In this document: positions 49,707 through 57,315 of the stretch, one piece after another
Position numbering within the stretch: the first letter of the stretch is position 1
Layout of the letters: the number at the start of each line of letters is the position of its first letter
From: Jiangella gansuensis DSM 44835
Lineage (GTDB): Bacteria > Actinomycetota > Actinomycetes > Jiangellales > Jiangellaceae
DNA: 64,000 bases
Direction: 5' to 3'
NCBI RefSeq assembly: GCF_000515395.1
Contig: NZ_KI911782.1
Span: forward strand, 4,680,070-4,744,069
Translations under genes and position numbers: made by a program
Notes under the pieces: model-generated
Database searches by the model: none
The model's input: only the letters and a program-made list of their open reading frames with translations
What the model was told of the DNA's origin: nothing

Positions 49707-51236
49707 TCAGACCGGCGGCACACCGTGCCGGCGGCTCGAGAACGACCGGTCCTTCCCGGCCGCCGCCGCCAGCCGCGCCACCAACTGCTCACGCAGCTGC
49801 TCGGGCTCGACGATCGCATCGATCACCAGGTCCGAGGCCAGCCGGAGGATGTCGATGTCGGCCTCGTACTCCGAGCGCAGCCCCGCCACAAAGGCCGCCC
49901 GCTCCGCCTCGTCCTCGATGGCGGCGATCTTGTTGAAGTACACCGCGTTCACCGCGGCCTCGGGCCCCATCACCGCGATCTTCGCCGTCGGCAGCGCCAA
50001 ACAGGCGTCTGGACCGAACCCGGGCCCGCACATCGCGTAGAGCCCCGCACCGTAGGCCTTGCGGACGATGACCGACACCGTCGGCACCGTCGCCTCCGCC
50101 ACCGCGGTGATCATCTTGGCTCCGTGCCGGATGATGCCCTGCCGCTCGACCTGCGAGCCGATCATGAAGCCCGGGACGTCCGCGAGGTACACCAGGGGCA
50201 CGTTGAAGGCGTCGCACAGCCAGATGAACCGCGCCGCCTTGTCAGCGGAGTCGACGAACAGCACGCCGCCCTTGACGGCGGGCTGGTTGGCGACCACGCC
50301 GACCACCTGGCCCTCCAGGAGCCCGAACCCGGTCACCAGCTCCGCCGCGAACTGCGGCTTCACCTCGAAGAACGTGCCGTCGTCCAGGAGCGCGTCGATG
50401 ACCTCGTGGATGTCGTAGCCGAGCGCTTCCTCAGCCGGGACGAGGTCGCGGCTGAACTCGCGCGCCGGCTCTCCGGCCGGGTACGACGGCGGCGCCGCCC
50501 GCCACGACCCCGGCAGGTAGGAGAAGAACGCCTTGGCCTGCTCGATCGCGTCGGCGTCGTCGGCAGCCAGGTTGTCGCCACAGCCGGACACCGTCGCGTG
50601 CATCCGCGCGCCGCCCATCTCCTCGAGCGTGACCGTCTCGCCGACGACCATCTCGGCCATCCGCGGCGAGCCCAGGTACATGGACGCGTTGCCGTCGACC
50701 ATGATCACGATGTCGCAGAACGACGGGATGTACGCACCGCCCGCCGCGCTCGGGCCGAACAGGCAGCAGATCTGCGGGACCTTGCCGGACAGCGCCACCT
50801 GGTTGTGGAAGATGCGCCCGGCGCCCCGGCGGCCCGGGAACAGCTGGACCTGGTCGGTGATGCGGGCGCCGGCGGAATCGATGAACCAGAAGACCGGAAG
50901 CTCGTCGCGCAGCGCGGCCTCGGTGACCCGCACGATCTTCTCCACGGTGCGCGCGCCCCACGAACCGGCCTTGACGGTGGGATCGTTCGCGACGACGAGC
51001 GCGGGCCGCCCGTCCACCAGCCCGCGGCCGGTGACGACGCCGTCGGCGGGGAGGTTGCCCGCCAGGGCGTTGGCGAGCTGCCCGTCCTCGACGAAGGTGC
51101 CGGGGTCGAAGAGCAGGTCGAGCCGCTCGCGGACGTAGAGCTTGCCCTGCGCCGCCAGCTTGGCCGCCGCGGCCTCCGGCGGAGCCTCGGTGGCCTTCCG
51201 GGCCGTCTCGACCTCGGCGTAGTGGTCGTGCCCCAC
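49707..51236 (-). CDS. Acyl-CoA carboxylase beta subunit (methylcrotonyl-CoA-like)
   Basis: A 509-aa carboxyltransferase of the same superfamily as PccB but a different branch. Landmarks: KLYVRERLDLLFDPGTFVED, FIDSAGARITDQVQLFPGRRGAG, GPSAAGGAYIPSFCDIVIMV, LADVPGFMIGSQVERQGIIRHGAKM and RKAYGAGLYAMCGPGFGPD. The SQVERQGIIRHGAKM region is typical of methylcrotonyl/geranyl-CoA type subunits. It is followed upstream by an acyl-CoA dehydrogenase and a MerR/LiuR-like regulator, so branched-chain (leucine) acyl-CoA breakdown is likely. No dedicated alpha subunit is adjacent, and the biotinylated alpha at 53.7 kb is a candidate partner. Confidence 0.87.
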   Translation of the reverse strand: MGHDHYAEVETARKATEAPPEAAAAKLAAQGKLYVRERLDLLFDPGTFVEDGQLANALAGNLPADGVVTGRGLVDGRPALVVANDPTVKAGSWGARTVEKIVRVTEAALRDELPVFWFIDSAGARITDQVQLFPGRRGAGRIFHNQVALSGKVPQICCLFGPSAAGGAYIPSFCDIVIMVDGNASMYLGSPRMAEMVVGETVTLEEMGGARMHATVSGCGDNLAADDADAIEQAKAFFSYLPGSWRAAPPSYPAGEPAREFSRDLVPAEEALGYDIHEVIDALLDDGTFFEVKPQFAAELVTGFGLLEGQVVGVVANQPAVKGGVLFVDSADKAARFIWLCDAFNVPLVYLADVPGFMIGSQVERQGIIRHGAKMITAVAEATVPTVSVIVRKAYGAGLYAMCGPGFGPDACLALPTAKIAVMGPEAAVNAVYFNKIAAIEDEAERAAFVAGLRSEYEADIDILRLASDLVIDAIVEPEQLREQLVARLAAAAGKDRSFSSRRHGVPPV

Positions 51237-51256
51237 GCTCAGCCCCTTCCCTCACC

Positions 51257-51308
51257 CATGATCATGTCCCTGACGGGCACTCGGCGACCGCGCGAGAACA
51301 TGATCATG
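51257..51308. repeat. Inverted repeat with TGATCA arms (copy E)
   Basis: Arms CATGATCATGT and ACATGATCATG enclose 30 bases. The right arm overlaps the last codons of the acyl-CoA dehydrogenase gene by five bases. It lies within the presumed operon between the two catabolic genes. Confidence 0.6.
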
Positions 51309-52470
51309 CCGAAACCGGTAGCCCCATGCCACGCGCGATGACCAGCCGCTGGATCTCGCTGGTGCCCTCGCCGATCTCCAGGATCTTGGCGTCGCGGTAG
51401 AACCGGGCCACGGGGTACTCCTCCATGAAGCCATAGCCGCCGTGCACCTGGGTGGCGATCCGGGTGGCGCTGACCGCCGCCTCCGTCGCGTAGAGCTTGG
51501 CCGTCGCCGCGGCCTGCTTGACCTGCGCCGCCGGGGCGCCGGCGTCACGAAGCGCCGCCGCCCGGTACGTCAGCAGCCGCGCCGCCTCCGCCATCACGTG
51601 CAGGTCAGCTACCTGGAACGCCACGCCCTGCTTGCTGCCGATCGGCGTCCCGAACGACGTCCGCTCGTTCGCGTAGCCGGCACTGGCGTCGATCATCGCC
51701 TGGATGCAGCCGACCGCGAGTGCGGCGATGGCGATGCGGCCGTCGTCGAGCGTGGCCAGGAACTGTGCGAACCCGTTGCCGCGCTCGCCGAGCAGGTGGT
51801 CGGCCGGCACCCGGGCGCCGTCGAACGTCAGCGGGTGGGTGTCGGAGGCGTGCCAGCCGAGCTTGTCGTAGGCGGGCTCGACGACGAAGCCCGGCGTCCC
51901 GGCCGGCACGATGATGGCCGACACTTCCGCCGTGCCGTCCGGCTGGTCGCCGGTGCGCGCGGTGATGGTGACGCAGCTCGTCAGCTCGCTGCCGGAGTTG
52001 GTGATGAACTGTTTGGCACCGTCGATCACCCATTCGCCGCCGTCGAGGCGCGCCCGGGTGACCGTCGCGCCCGCGTCGGACCCGGCGCCCGGCTCCGTCA
52101 GGCCGAACCCGGCGAGGGCCCGGCCGGCGACGAGGTCGGGCAGCCAGCGCCGCTTCTGCTCGTCGGTGCCGTAGGCGACGATCGGTGTGATCCCGAGGCC
52201 GACGGCGGCCTCCAAGGTGATGCCCAGCGACTGGTCGACCCGGCCGATCTCCTCGATGGCCACGCACAGGCTGGTGAGCCCGCCGCCTGCCCCGCCGTAC
52301 TCCTCGGGTGCGGTGAGCCCGAACAGCCCCAGCTCGCCCATGGCGCGGACAGTCGAGACGGGGAACTCGTGGTTGCGGTCCCACCCGGCGGCGTGCGGCG
52401 CGATCCGCTCGCGGGCGAACTCACGGACAACGTCACGGAACTCCTGGTGCTCCGCGGAGAGCTCGAACAT
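51304..52470 (-). CDS. Acyl-CoA dehydrogenase
   Basis: A 388-aa FAD enzyme that introduces the alpha-beta double bond into an acyl-CoA. Motifs: LTAPEEYGGAGGG, FGLTEPGAGSDAGA (FAD/substrate), GAKQFITNSGSEL, QVHGGYGFMEEYPVARFYRD and the C-terminal ILEIGEGTSEIQRLVIAR with the catalytic Glu in GEGT. That Glu position argues against a classical isovaleryl-CoA dehydrogenase, in which it is displaced. It is the first gene of the pair with the methylcrotonyl-type carboxylase. A LiuR-like palindrome lies 44 bases upstream. Confidence 0.92.
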   Translation of the reverse strand: MFELSAEHQEFRDVVREFARERIAPHAAGWDRNHEFPVSTVRAMGELGLFGLTAPEEYGGAGGGLTSLCVAIEEIGRVDQSLGITLEAAVGLGITPIVAYGTDEQKRRWLPDLVAGRALAGFGLTEPGAGSDAGATVTRARLDGGEWVIDGAKQFITNSGSELTSCVTITARTGDQPDGTAEVSAIIVPAGTPGFVVEPAYDKLGWHASDTHPLTFDGARVPADHLLGERGNGFAQFLATLDDGRIAIAALAVGCIQAMIDASAGYANERTSFGTPIGSKQGVAFQVADLHVMAEAARLLTYRAAALRDAGAPAAQVKQAAATAKLYATEAAVSATRIATQVHGGYGFMEEYPVARFYRDAKILEIGEGTSEIQRLVIARGMGLPVSA

Positions 52471-52510
52471 CGTCGTTCCCGCTTCCCTGGATGGTGCTGC
52501 CTACTTGACG

Positions 52511-52526
52511 TTTACGTTAACGTGAG
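52511..52526. promoter_or_regulatory. LiuR/MerR-type operator
   Basis: TTTACGTTAACGTGAG has a perfect ten-base core ACGTTAACGT and resembles the LiuR site of proteobacteria and the MerR sites that control acyl-CoA catabolism. It lies in the divergent gap between the acyl-CoA dehydrogenase and the MerR gene. TTGACG just left of it could be a -35. Confidence 0.6.
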
Positions 52527-52562
52527 TTGCGGGCCTACACCAGGGTTCTGTTGGCTTCACCA

Positions 52563-52612
52563 GGCATGCATGGGTGGTGGGGCGAACACACGCATGCCGA
52601 ACGTGATCGTTT
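52563..52612. repeat. Degenerate inverted repeat (copy F)
   Basis: GGCATGC and GCATGCC pair across 22 bases, followed by ACGTGATCGTTT. Order and spacing of GCATGCATG, CCCCAC, GGCATG and ACGTGATC mirror copy D, so it appears to be a decayed half of the same element, abutting the MerR gene. Confidence 0.45.
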
Positions 52613-52626
52613 GGGAGGGGGCGGAC

Positions 52627-53013
52627 GTGGGCGACGAGCGGACGTGGACCATCGCGGAGCTGGCCGAGGAGTACGGCGTCACGCTGCGCACCATCCGGTT
52701 CTACGAGGAGCAGGGGCTGCTCACTCCGCAGCGCAACGGCACCCGCCGGGTCTTCCACGACGGTGACCGCGTGCGGCTGGGCCTGGTGCTGCGCGGCAAG
52801 CGGCTCGGCTTCGCCCTCGACGAGATCAAGAAGATCATCGGGATGTACGACGCCGAGCCCGGCGAGGTCGGGCAGTTGCGCTACCTGCTGGAACAGATCG
52901 CCCGCCGGCGCGCCGAACTGGAGGAGCGCCGGCGCGACATCGACGCCGCCCTGGCCGAGCTCGCCGACCTGGACCGCCGCTGCCGCGCCGACCTGGACCG
53001 GCTGGCCGGCTGA
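52627..53013 (+). CDS. MerR-family transcriptional regulator (LiuR-like)
   Basis: A 128-aa MerR protein. The winged helix begins TWTIAELAEEYGVTLRTIRF, continues YEEQGLLTPQRNGTRRVF, and a long dimerisation coil follows (LLEQIARRRAELEERRRDI). The GTG start follows GGGAGGGGGCGG at good distance. An ATG 18 codons upstream, inside the repeat, is less likely. There is no C-terminal Cys cluster, so not a metal sensor; this short type regulates fatty-acid or branched-chain acyl-CoA genes. It is divergent from the acyl-CoA dehydrogenase across a matching palindrome. Confidence 0.88.
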   Translation: MGDERTWTIAELAEEYGVTLRTIRFYEEQGLLTPQRNGTRRVFHDGDRVRLGLVLRGKRLGFALDEIKKIIGMYDAEPGEVGQLRYLLEQIARRRAELEERRRDIDAALAELADLDRRCRADLDRLAG

Positions 53014-53016
53014 CTC

Positions 53017-53598
53017 CTACCTCGAAGGTCCCGCAGGGGTACCCCGTCGCGACCATGCCCTGATCACTCGCACGGCCGGCCACACCCAGATCGCGGCCAG
53101 CGCCGTCAGGACTCCCGCGACGGTCCAGAGCACCCGGCCGTCCAGGCCCTCGTAGCCGTCGAGATCGGACTCGGCCATGACCCGCTCGGGATCGGCAGGG
53201 TCGAAGCGGACAGGGAACTCGCCCTCGTACGGCGCGGGCGCCGGCGACCACCGCCCCGGCGGCAGGCTCCAACCGCTCGGGCTGACGGCCCTCAGCTCGA
53301 GCACACGCGGCCCGGACGGCAACTCGACCTCGGCCCGGACCCGCAGGGTCTCGCTCCGACCCGCGGCGGGACGCATCTCGGCATCGGAGGCGAGCGTCTC
53401 CCTGCCGTGTGCCCGCAGGTCGTGCACCAGGCGCGCCTCGCCGTGCTGAGTCGCCGCGAACCCGATCGCCAGGCCCGCGAGCAGTACCAGCACGACCAGC
53501 ACGAACATGACGGTCCGCTCGCCCCACGTCATGGTCATCCGGCGAAGGATCGCACGGATCGGGCGTGGCTCGCCATCCGGTGACCCGATCGGCATCAT
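53017..53598 (-). CDS. DUF3592-like two-helix membrane protein
   Basis: A ~193-aa protein with a helix near the N-terminus (VMFVLVVLVLLAGLAIGFAA), an extracytoplasmic beta-rich middle (SETLRVRAEVELPSGPRVLE...PVRFDPADPERVMAES) and a second helix near the C-terminus (LWTVAGVLTALAAIWVWPAV). This is the DUF3592 layout; function unknown. The true start may be the ATG 20 codons in (MTMTWGERTV). It is convergent with the MerR gene. Confidence 0.7.
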   Translation of the reverse strand: MMPIGSPDGEPRPIRAILRRMTMTWGERTVMFVLVVLVLLAGLAIGFAATQHGEARLVHDLRAHGRETLASDAEMRPAAGRSETLRVRAEVELPSGPRVLELRAVSPSGWSLPPGRWSPAPAPYEGEFPVRFDPADPERVMAESDLDGYEGLDGRVLWTVAGVLTALAAIWVWPAVRVIRAWSRRGTPAGPSR

Positions 53599-53694
53599 CG
53601 TCCGACATGGGCGATCCCTACCGGCCTACGGTGACCGGTCGCGGGAGACCCTGGGTTAGCCTGTAGCCGCGCAGTCGAGCCCCCGAGGAGTGTC

Positions 53695-55485
53695 GTGAGC
53701 AGCAGGGTCACCAAGGTGCTCGTCGCTAATCGCGGCGAGATCGCAGTTCGCGTCATCCGCGCGTGCGCCGACGCTGGCATCGGGAGCGTCGCGGTGTATG
53801 CCGACGGCGACCGCGACGCACCGCACGTCCGGCTCGCCGACGAGGCCTACGCGCTCGGCGGCGAGTCCGCCACGGAGACCTACCTCGTCATCGCCAAGCT
53901 GCTCGACGTCGCGGCCCGCTCCGGCGCGGACGCCGTGCACCCCGGCTACGGGTTCCTGGCCGAGAACGCCGAGTTCGCCAGTGCCGTCGTCGATGCCGGG
54001 CTGACGTGGATCGGCCCGCCCCCGGCCGCCATCGAGGCGCTGGGCGACAAGGTCAGTGCCCGGCACATCGCCGCCCGCGCCGGTGCGCCGCTCGTCGCCG
54101 GCACACCCGACCCGGTGACCAGCGCCGACGAGGTCGTGGAGTTCGCGAAGGAACACGGCCTGCCGATCGCCATCAAGGCGGCGTTCGGCGGCGGCGGCCG
54201 CGGCCTGAAGGTCGCCCGGACGCTGGAGGAGATCCCCGACCTGTACGAGTCCGCCGTCCGCGAGGCGGTCGCCTCGTTCGGCCGCGGCGAGTGCTTTGTC
54301 GAGCGTTACCTCGACCGTCCCCGGCACGTCGAGACCCAATGCCTCGCCGACCAGCACGGCAACGTCGTGGTCGTGTCGACGCGGGACTGCTCGTTGCAGC
54401 GCCGGCACCAGAAGCTGGTCGAGGAGGCGCCGGCGCCGTTCCTCACCGAGGAGCAGAACGCCGAGCTGTACCGCGCGTCGAAGGCGATCCTGCGCGAGGC
54501 CGGCTACGTCGGCGCCGGCACCTGCGAGTTCCTCGTCGGCAACGACGGCACCATCTCCTTCCTCGAGGTCAACACCCGGCTGCAGGTCGAGCACCCGGTG
54601 ACCGAAGAGGTCACCGGCCTGGACCTGGTGCGCGAGATGTTCCGCGTCGCCGAGGGTGCCGAGCTCGGCTACGACGACCCGCCCGTGCGCGGGCACTCGC
54701 TGGAGTTCCGCATCAACGGCGAGGACCCGGGCCGCAACTTCCTGCCCACCCCCGGCACGGTCACCACCTTCCGCCCGCCGGCCGGTCCGGGCGTGCGCGT
54801 CGACGCGGGTGTCGAGGCAGGCAGCGTCGTCGGTCAGAACTTCGACTCCCTGCTGGCCAAGCTGATCGTCACCGGAGCGAGCCGGGAGCAGGCGGTGCAG
54901 CGAGCCCGCCGGGCGCTGGCCGAGTTCGAGGTCGACGGCCTGGCCACGGCCATCCCGTTCCACCGCGCGGTGCTGGACGACCCCGCGTTCGTGCCGGCCG
55001 AACCGGACACGCCCTTCACCGTGCACACCCGCTGGATCGAGACCGAGTGGGACAACCGCGTCGCGCCGTACGCCGGTTCGGGTGTCGACGACGCCGAGGC
55101 CGCGACGGTGCGCGAGCGGGTCACCGTCGAGGTCGGCGGCAAGCGGCTGGAGGTCGTGTTGCCCGGAGGCCTCGGTCTCGGCGCCAATCCCGGTGCCGCG
55201 GCCGCGAGCGGTCCGCAGCGTCGGCCCGCCCGCCGTGGCGGCGGCCGGTCAGGTGCCGCGTCCGCCGGCGGCGACGCGCTGGCCTCCCCGATGCAGGGCA
55301 CCATCATCAAGGTCGTCGCCGAGGACGGGCAGGCGGTGGCCGAGGGCGACGTCGTCGTCGTGATGGAGGCCATGAAGATGGAGCAGCCCATCACCGCGCA
55401 CAAGGCCGGGACGGTCTCCGGACTGTCCGCCGAAGTGGGCGCCACCATCGCCAACGGAGCGGTGATCTGCACCATCGTCAGCTGA
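53695..55485 (+). CDS. accA: Acyl-CoA carboxylase alpha subunit (biotin carboxylase + BCCP)
   Basis: A 596-aa AccA3-type protein. The biotin carboxylase domain opens with [18 protein letters not shown], then [14 protein letters not shown], the ATP-grasp loop [14 protein letters not shown] and [19 protein letters not shown] linker rich in Ala/Arg/Gly (~505-530) joins the biotinyl domain, where the modified Lys lies in [11 protein letters not shown]. It carboxylates its own biotin, serving one or more beta subunits, and two beta subunits are encoded within 10 kb. The GTG start has GAGGAG ahead of it and TTAGCCT further up as a -10. Confidence 0.95.
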   Translation: MSSRVTKVLVANRGEIAVRVIRACADAGIGSVAVYADGDRDAPHVRLADEAYALGGESATETYLVIAKLLDVAARSGADAVHPGYGFLAENAEFASAVVDAGLTWIGPPPAAIEALGDKVSARHIAARAGAPLVAGTPDPVTSADEVVEFAKEHGLPIAIKAAFGGGGRGLKVARTLEEIPDLYESAVREAVASFGRGECFVERYLDRPRHVETQCLADQHGNVVVVSTRDCSLQRRHQKLVEEAPAPFLTEEQNAELYRASKAILREAGYVGAGTCEFLVGNDGTISFLEVNTRLQVEHPVTEEVTGLDLVREMFRVAEGAELGYDDPPVRGHSLEFRINGEDPGRNFLPTPGTVTTFRPPAGPGVRVDAGVEAGSVVGQNFDSLLAKLIVTGASREQAVQRARRALAEFEVDGLATAIPFHRAVLDDPAFVPAEPDTPFTVHTRWIETEWDNRVAPYAGSGVDDAEAATVRERVTVEVGGKRLEVVLPGGLGLGANPGAAAASGPQRRPARRGGGRSGAASAGGDALASPMQGTIIKVVAEDGQAVAEGDVVVVMEAMKMEQPITAHKAGTVSGLSAEVGATIANGAVICTIVS

Positions 55486-55495
55486 CACTCCTCCA

Positions 55496-55511
55496 CCCCG
55501 TGATCATGGGG
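55496..55511. repeat. Short palindrome centred on TGATCA (copy H)
   Basis: CCCCGTGATCATGGGG is nearly self-complementary and sits ten bases after the carboxylase alpha stop. It is the smallest member of the TGATCA set. Confidence 0.35.
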
Positions 55512-55574
55512 GAAGAGTCGCCGGTGCGGGCGCGTTGGCGGGTATGACACGTCAACGACCCGAGAGGATCTTTC

Positions 55575-55970
55575 ATGCCCACACTGTCGGACACCGCCCG
55601 TGAGCTGTTCTCCCGCCCGATCCCCGGCTGGGCGACGGTACTCGACGCGGACGGACGGCCGCACAACTCCATCGTCTGGGTGGACGTCGACGGCGACGAT
55701 GTCGTCTTCAACACCGCCGCGGGCCGGGTGAAGGAGCGGTACCTCCGCGAGAACGACGTCGTCTCGCTCAGCGTGCTGGACCCCGACAACGCCTGGCGGT
55801 GGGCCAGCGTCACCGGGCGCGCCACCCTGTCGACCGCCGACGGCGACGAGGTGATCGACCGGCTGGCGAAGAAGTACCTGGACGCCGACAGCTACCCCTT
55901 CCGCAAGGAGGGCGAGCAGCGCGTCACCGTGCGGGTGGCCGTGGACCAGGTGCTGGAAGAGACGTCCTGA
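55575..55970 (+). CDS. PPOX-class F420/FMN-dependent oxidoreductase
   Basis: A 131-aa split-barrel flavin/deazaflavin-binding protein (FDOR-B-like). Strand motifs: GWATVLDADGRPHNSIVWVDVDGDDVVFNT is the first sheet, then AGRVKERYLRENDVVSLSV and WASVTGRATL. Such proteins reduce varied substrates with F420H2. The substrate is unknown. AGGATC ahead of the ATG serves as a ribosome site. A strong terminator follows. Confidence 0.85.
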   Translation: MPTLSDTARELFSRPIPGWATVLDADGRPHNSIVWVDVDGDDVVFNTAAGRVKERYLRENDVVSLSVLDPDNAWRWASVTGRATLSTADGDEVIDRLAKKYLDADSYPFRKEGEQRVTVRVAVDQVLEETS

Positions 55971-55992
55971 GCCGGAGCCGCTGACCTGAATG

Positions 55993-56026
55993 CACGACGG
56001 CCGCGGACAGCCCCGCGGCCGTCGTG
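55993..56026 (+). terminator. 14-bp-stem hairpin terminator
   Basis: CACGACGGCCGCGG pairs perfectly with CCGCGGCCGTCGTG across a six-base loop and is followed by TTC. It lies in the convergent gap and can serve both strands. Confidence 0.75.
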
Positions 56027-56086
56027 TTCAGGCCACTGTGTATTCAGGCCGCCGGGCGTTCAGGCCGCCGGCGTTCAGTCCGCCGT
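56027..56086. repeat. Short tandem repeat of TTCAGGCC units
   Basis: Four copies of TTCAG(G/T)CC occur at 16, 16 and 14-base intervals (units near TTCAGGCCGCCGGGCG). The array starts at the terminator and runs into the last codons of the convergent winged-helix gene. Confidence 0.55.
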
Positions 56087-57223
56087 GGCCCAGCTGACCT
56101 GGACGTCGGCACCGAACAGTTCGCCGTAGCGCGCGGCCGCGGACGTGACGGCGGCCTTGGTGGCTGCGGAGACCTTCTCGAACGGCTCGACGGTGACGGT
56201 GAGCGTCGAGTTCTTCAGCTCGTGACCCCACACCCCGCGCACGACGCCGTCGACCACCAGCACAGGTGAGATCCAGCCGGCGGCACGCGACACCCGGTCG
56301 AGGTAGCCCTCGGGCACGGTGTGGACGCGGTTGCCGACCGGCGCGATGACGTACGGGTCGAAACCCGGCAGCAGCCACACCCCGCCGGCATCCTGCGGAT
56401 CGGTCTGGAGCATGGCATCCAGGCCGGCCGGGGTGAGCCAGGAGGCGATGCCGTCGAGGTCGACCTCGACAATGACGTCGGCGTGGTCGGCGAACAGCCG
56501 GCGTGCCGCCGCCGGATCGATGCCCCACCAGCGACTGAAGTCGGTGTGCGTGGCCGGACCGTAGGTGTCGAGGAACCGGCCGATGACCGCGGCCATGGCG
56601 GTGTGCTCGTCCGGCTGGGAGTCCCAGGGAGCGTCCGGCAGCCAGCCGCGCGGGTCGGTGAACGTGACGTTGCGGTCTCGGTCTGGACCCGAGCACAGCA
56701 GGCCACCGGCCGCGGCCGGCTTGAAGATCTGACCCCAGCCCGACCGCATCGCCTTCTCGACCGCCGGCTTGCGCACCACCCGCAGGACCTCGGCCGACAA
56801 CTCCTCCCGGGTGAGCACCCGGCCCGGCAGCACCTCGCCGATGACGTCGGTGACCCGGCGCAGGTCGGCACCGGTGATGCCGTGGTAGCGCTCCCAGGCG
56901 GGCGTGAGCTTCGGGAACTGGCGTTGCGCGAACGCGGCGACCAGCAGCGGCAGCTCCTCGGCCGGGAACAGGTGCAGGGTGCCGCGCATGCCCCAGGTGC
57001 GGACCAGCGTGCGGTCGGTCCACAACGCGGCCGCGGTGTCGCCGAGCGCATACGACGGGGTGCGCACCGCGGCGATCAACTCCGCCGTTGACGCCACTTG
57101 GGCATGCAGCCCCACCAGTCGCGACGCGGTGGCGAGCAGCCCCGGCGACGCCTCGGCGACATACTGCCGGCGCAACCGCCACGCCAGCGCCTGACCCCAC
57201 GAGACCTTCTCCACAGCCACCAT
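56075..57223 (-). CDS. Winged-helix DNA-binding domain protein (HTH_42/YcaQ-AlkX-like)
   Basis: A 382-aa protein of the winged-helix DNA-binding domain family related to YcaQ, the DNA glycosylase for interstrand crosslinks. Visible family parts are VGLHAQVASTAELIAAVRTP, WTDRTLVRTWGMRGTLHLFPAEE, LPGRVLTREEL, HTDFSRWWGIDPAAARRLF and LLPGFDPYVIAPV. In YcaQ/AlkX a QxQ motif is catalytic. Here the equivalent GLHAQV carries only one Gln clearly, so activity is uncertain. The ATG was chosen because family similarity begins within ten residues. The 3' end runs into the tandem repeat. Confidence 0.82.
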   Translation of the reverse strand: MVAVEKVSWGQALAWRLRRQYVAEASPGLLATASRLVGLHAQVASTAELIAAVRTPSYALGDTAAALWTDRTLVRTWGMRGTLHLFPAEELPLLVAAFAQRQFPKLTPAWERYHGITGADLRRVTDVIGEVLPGRVLTREELSAEVLRVVRKPAVEKAMRSGWGQIFKPAAAGGLLCSGPDRDRNVTFTDPRGWLPDAPWDSQPDEHTAMAAVIGRFLDTYGPATHTDFSRWWGIDPAAARRLFADHADVIVEVDLDGIASWLTPAGLDAMLQTDPQDAGGVWLLPGFDPYVIAPVGNRVHTVPEGYLDRVSRAAGWISPVLVVDGVVRGVWGHELKNSTLTVTVEPFEKVSAATKAAVTSAAARYGELFGADVQVSWATAD

Positions 57224-57315
57224 CGAACCACGCGGCACCGACAACGCCGAGCGCTGCGATCTTTTGCACAGGACCTGGCCGTGGCAGGACGCCGAAGACC
57301 GTGGATGATGGGTAT

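Noticed and set aside
52573-52626. Upstream ATG for the MerR gene (MPNVIVWEGADV...)
   Set aside because: It lies inside the degenerate repeat and lacks a ribosome site. The GTG after GGGAGGGGGCGG fits the family's N-terminus.
56028-57269. Alternative minus-strand frame overlapping the winged-helix gene
   Set aside because: It is Gly/Arg/Ala-rich without motifs, while the chosen frame carries the winged-helix family blocks.
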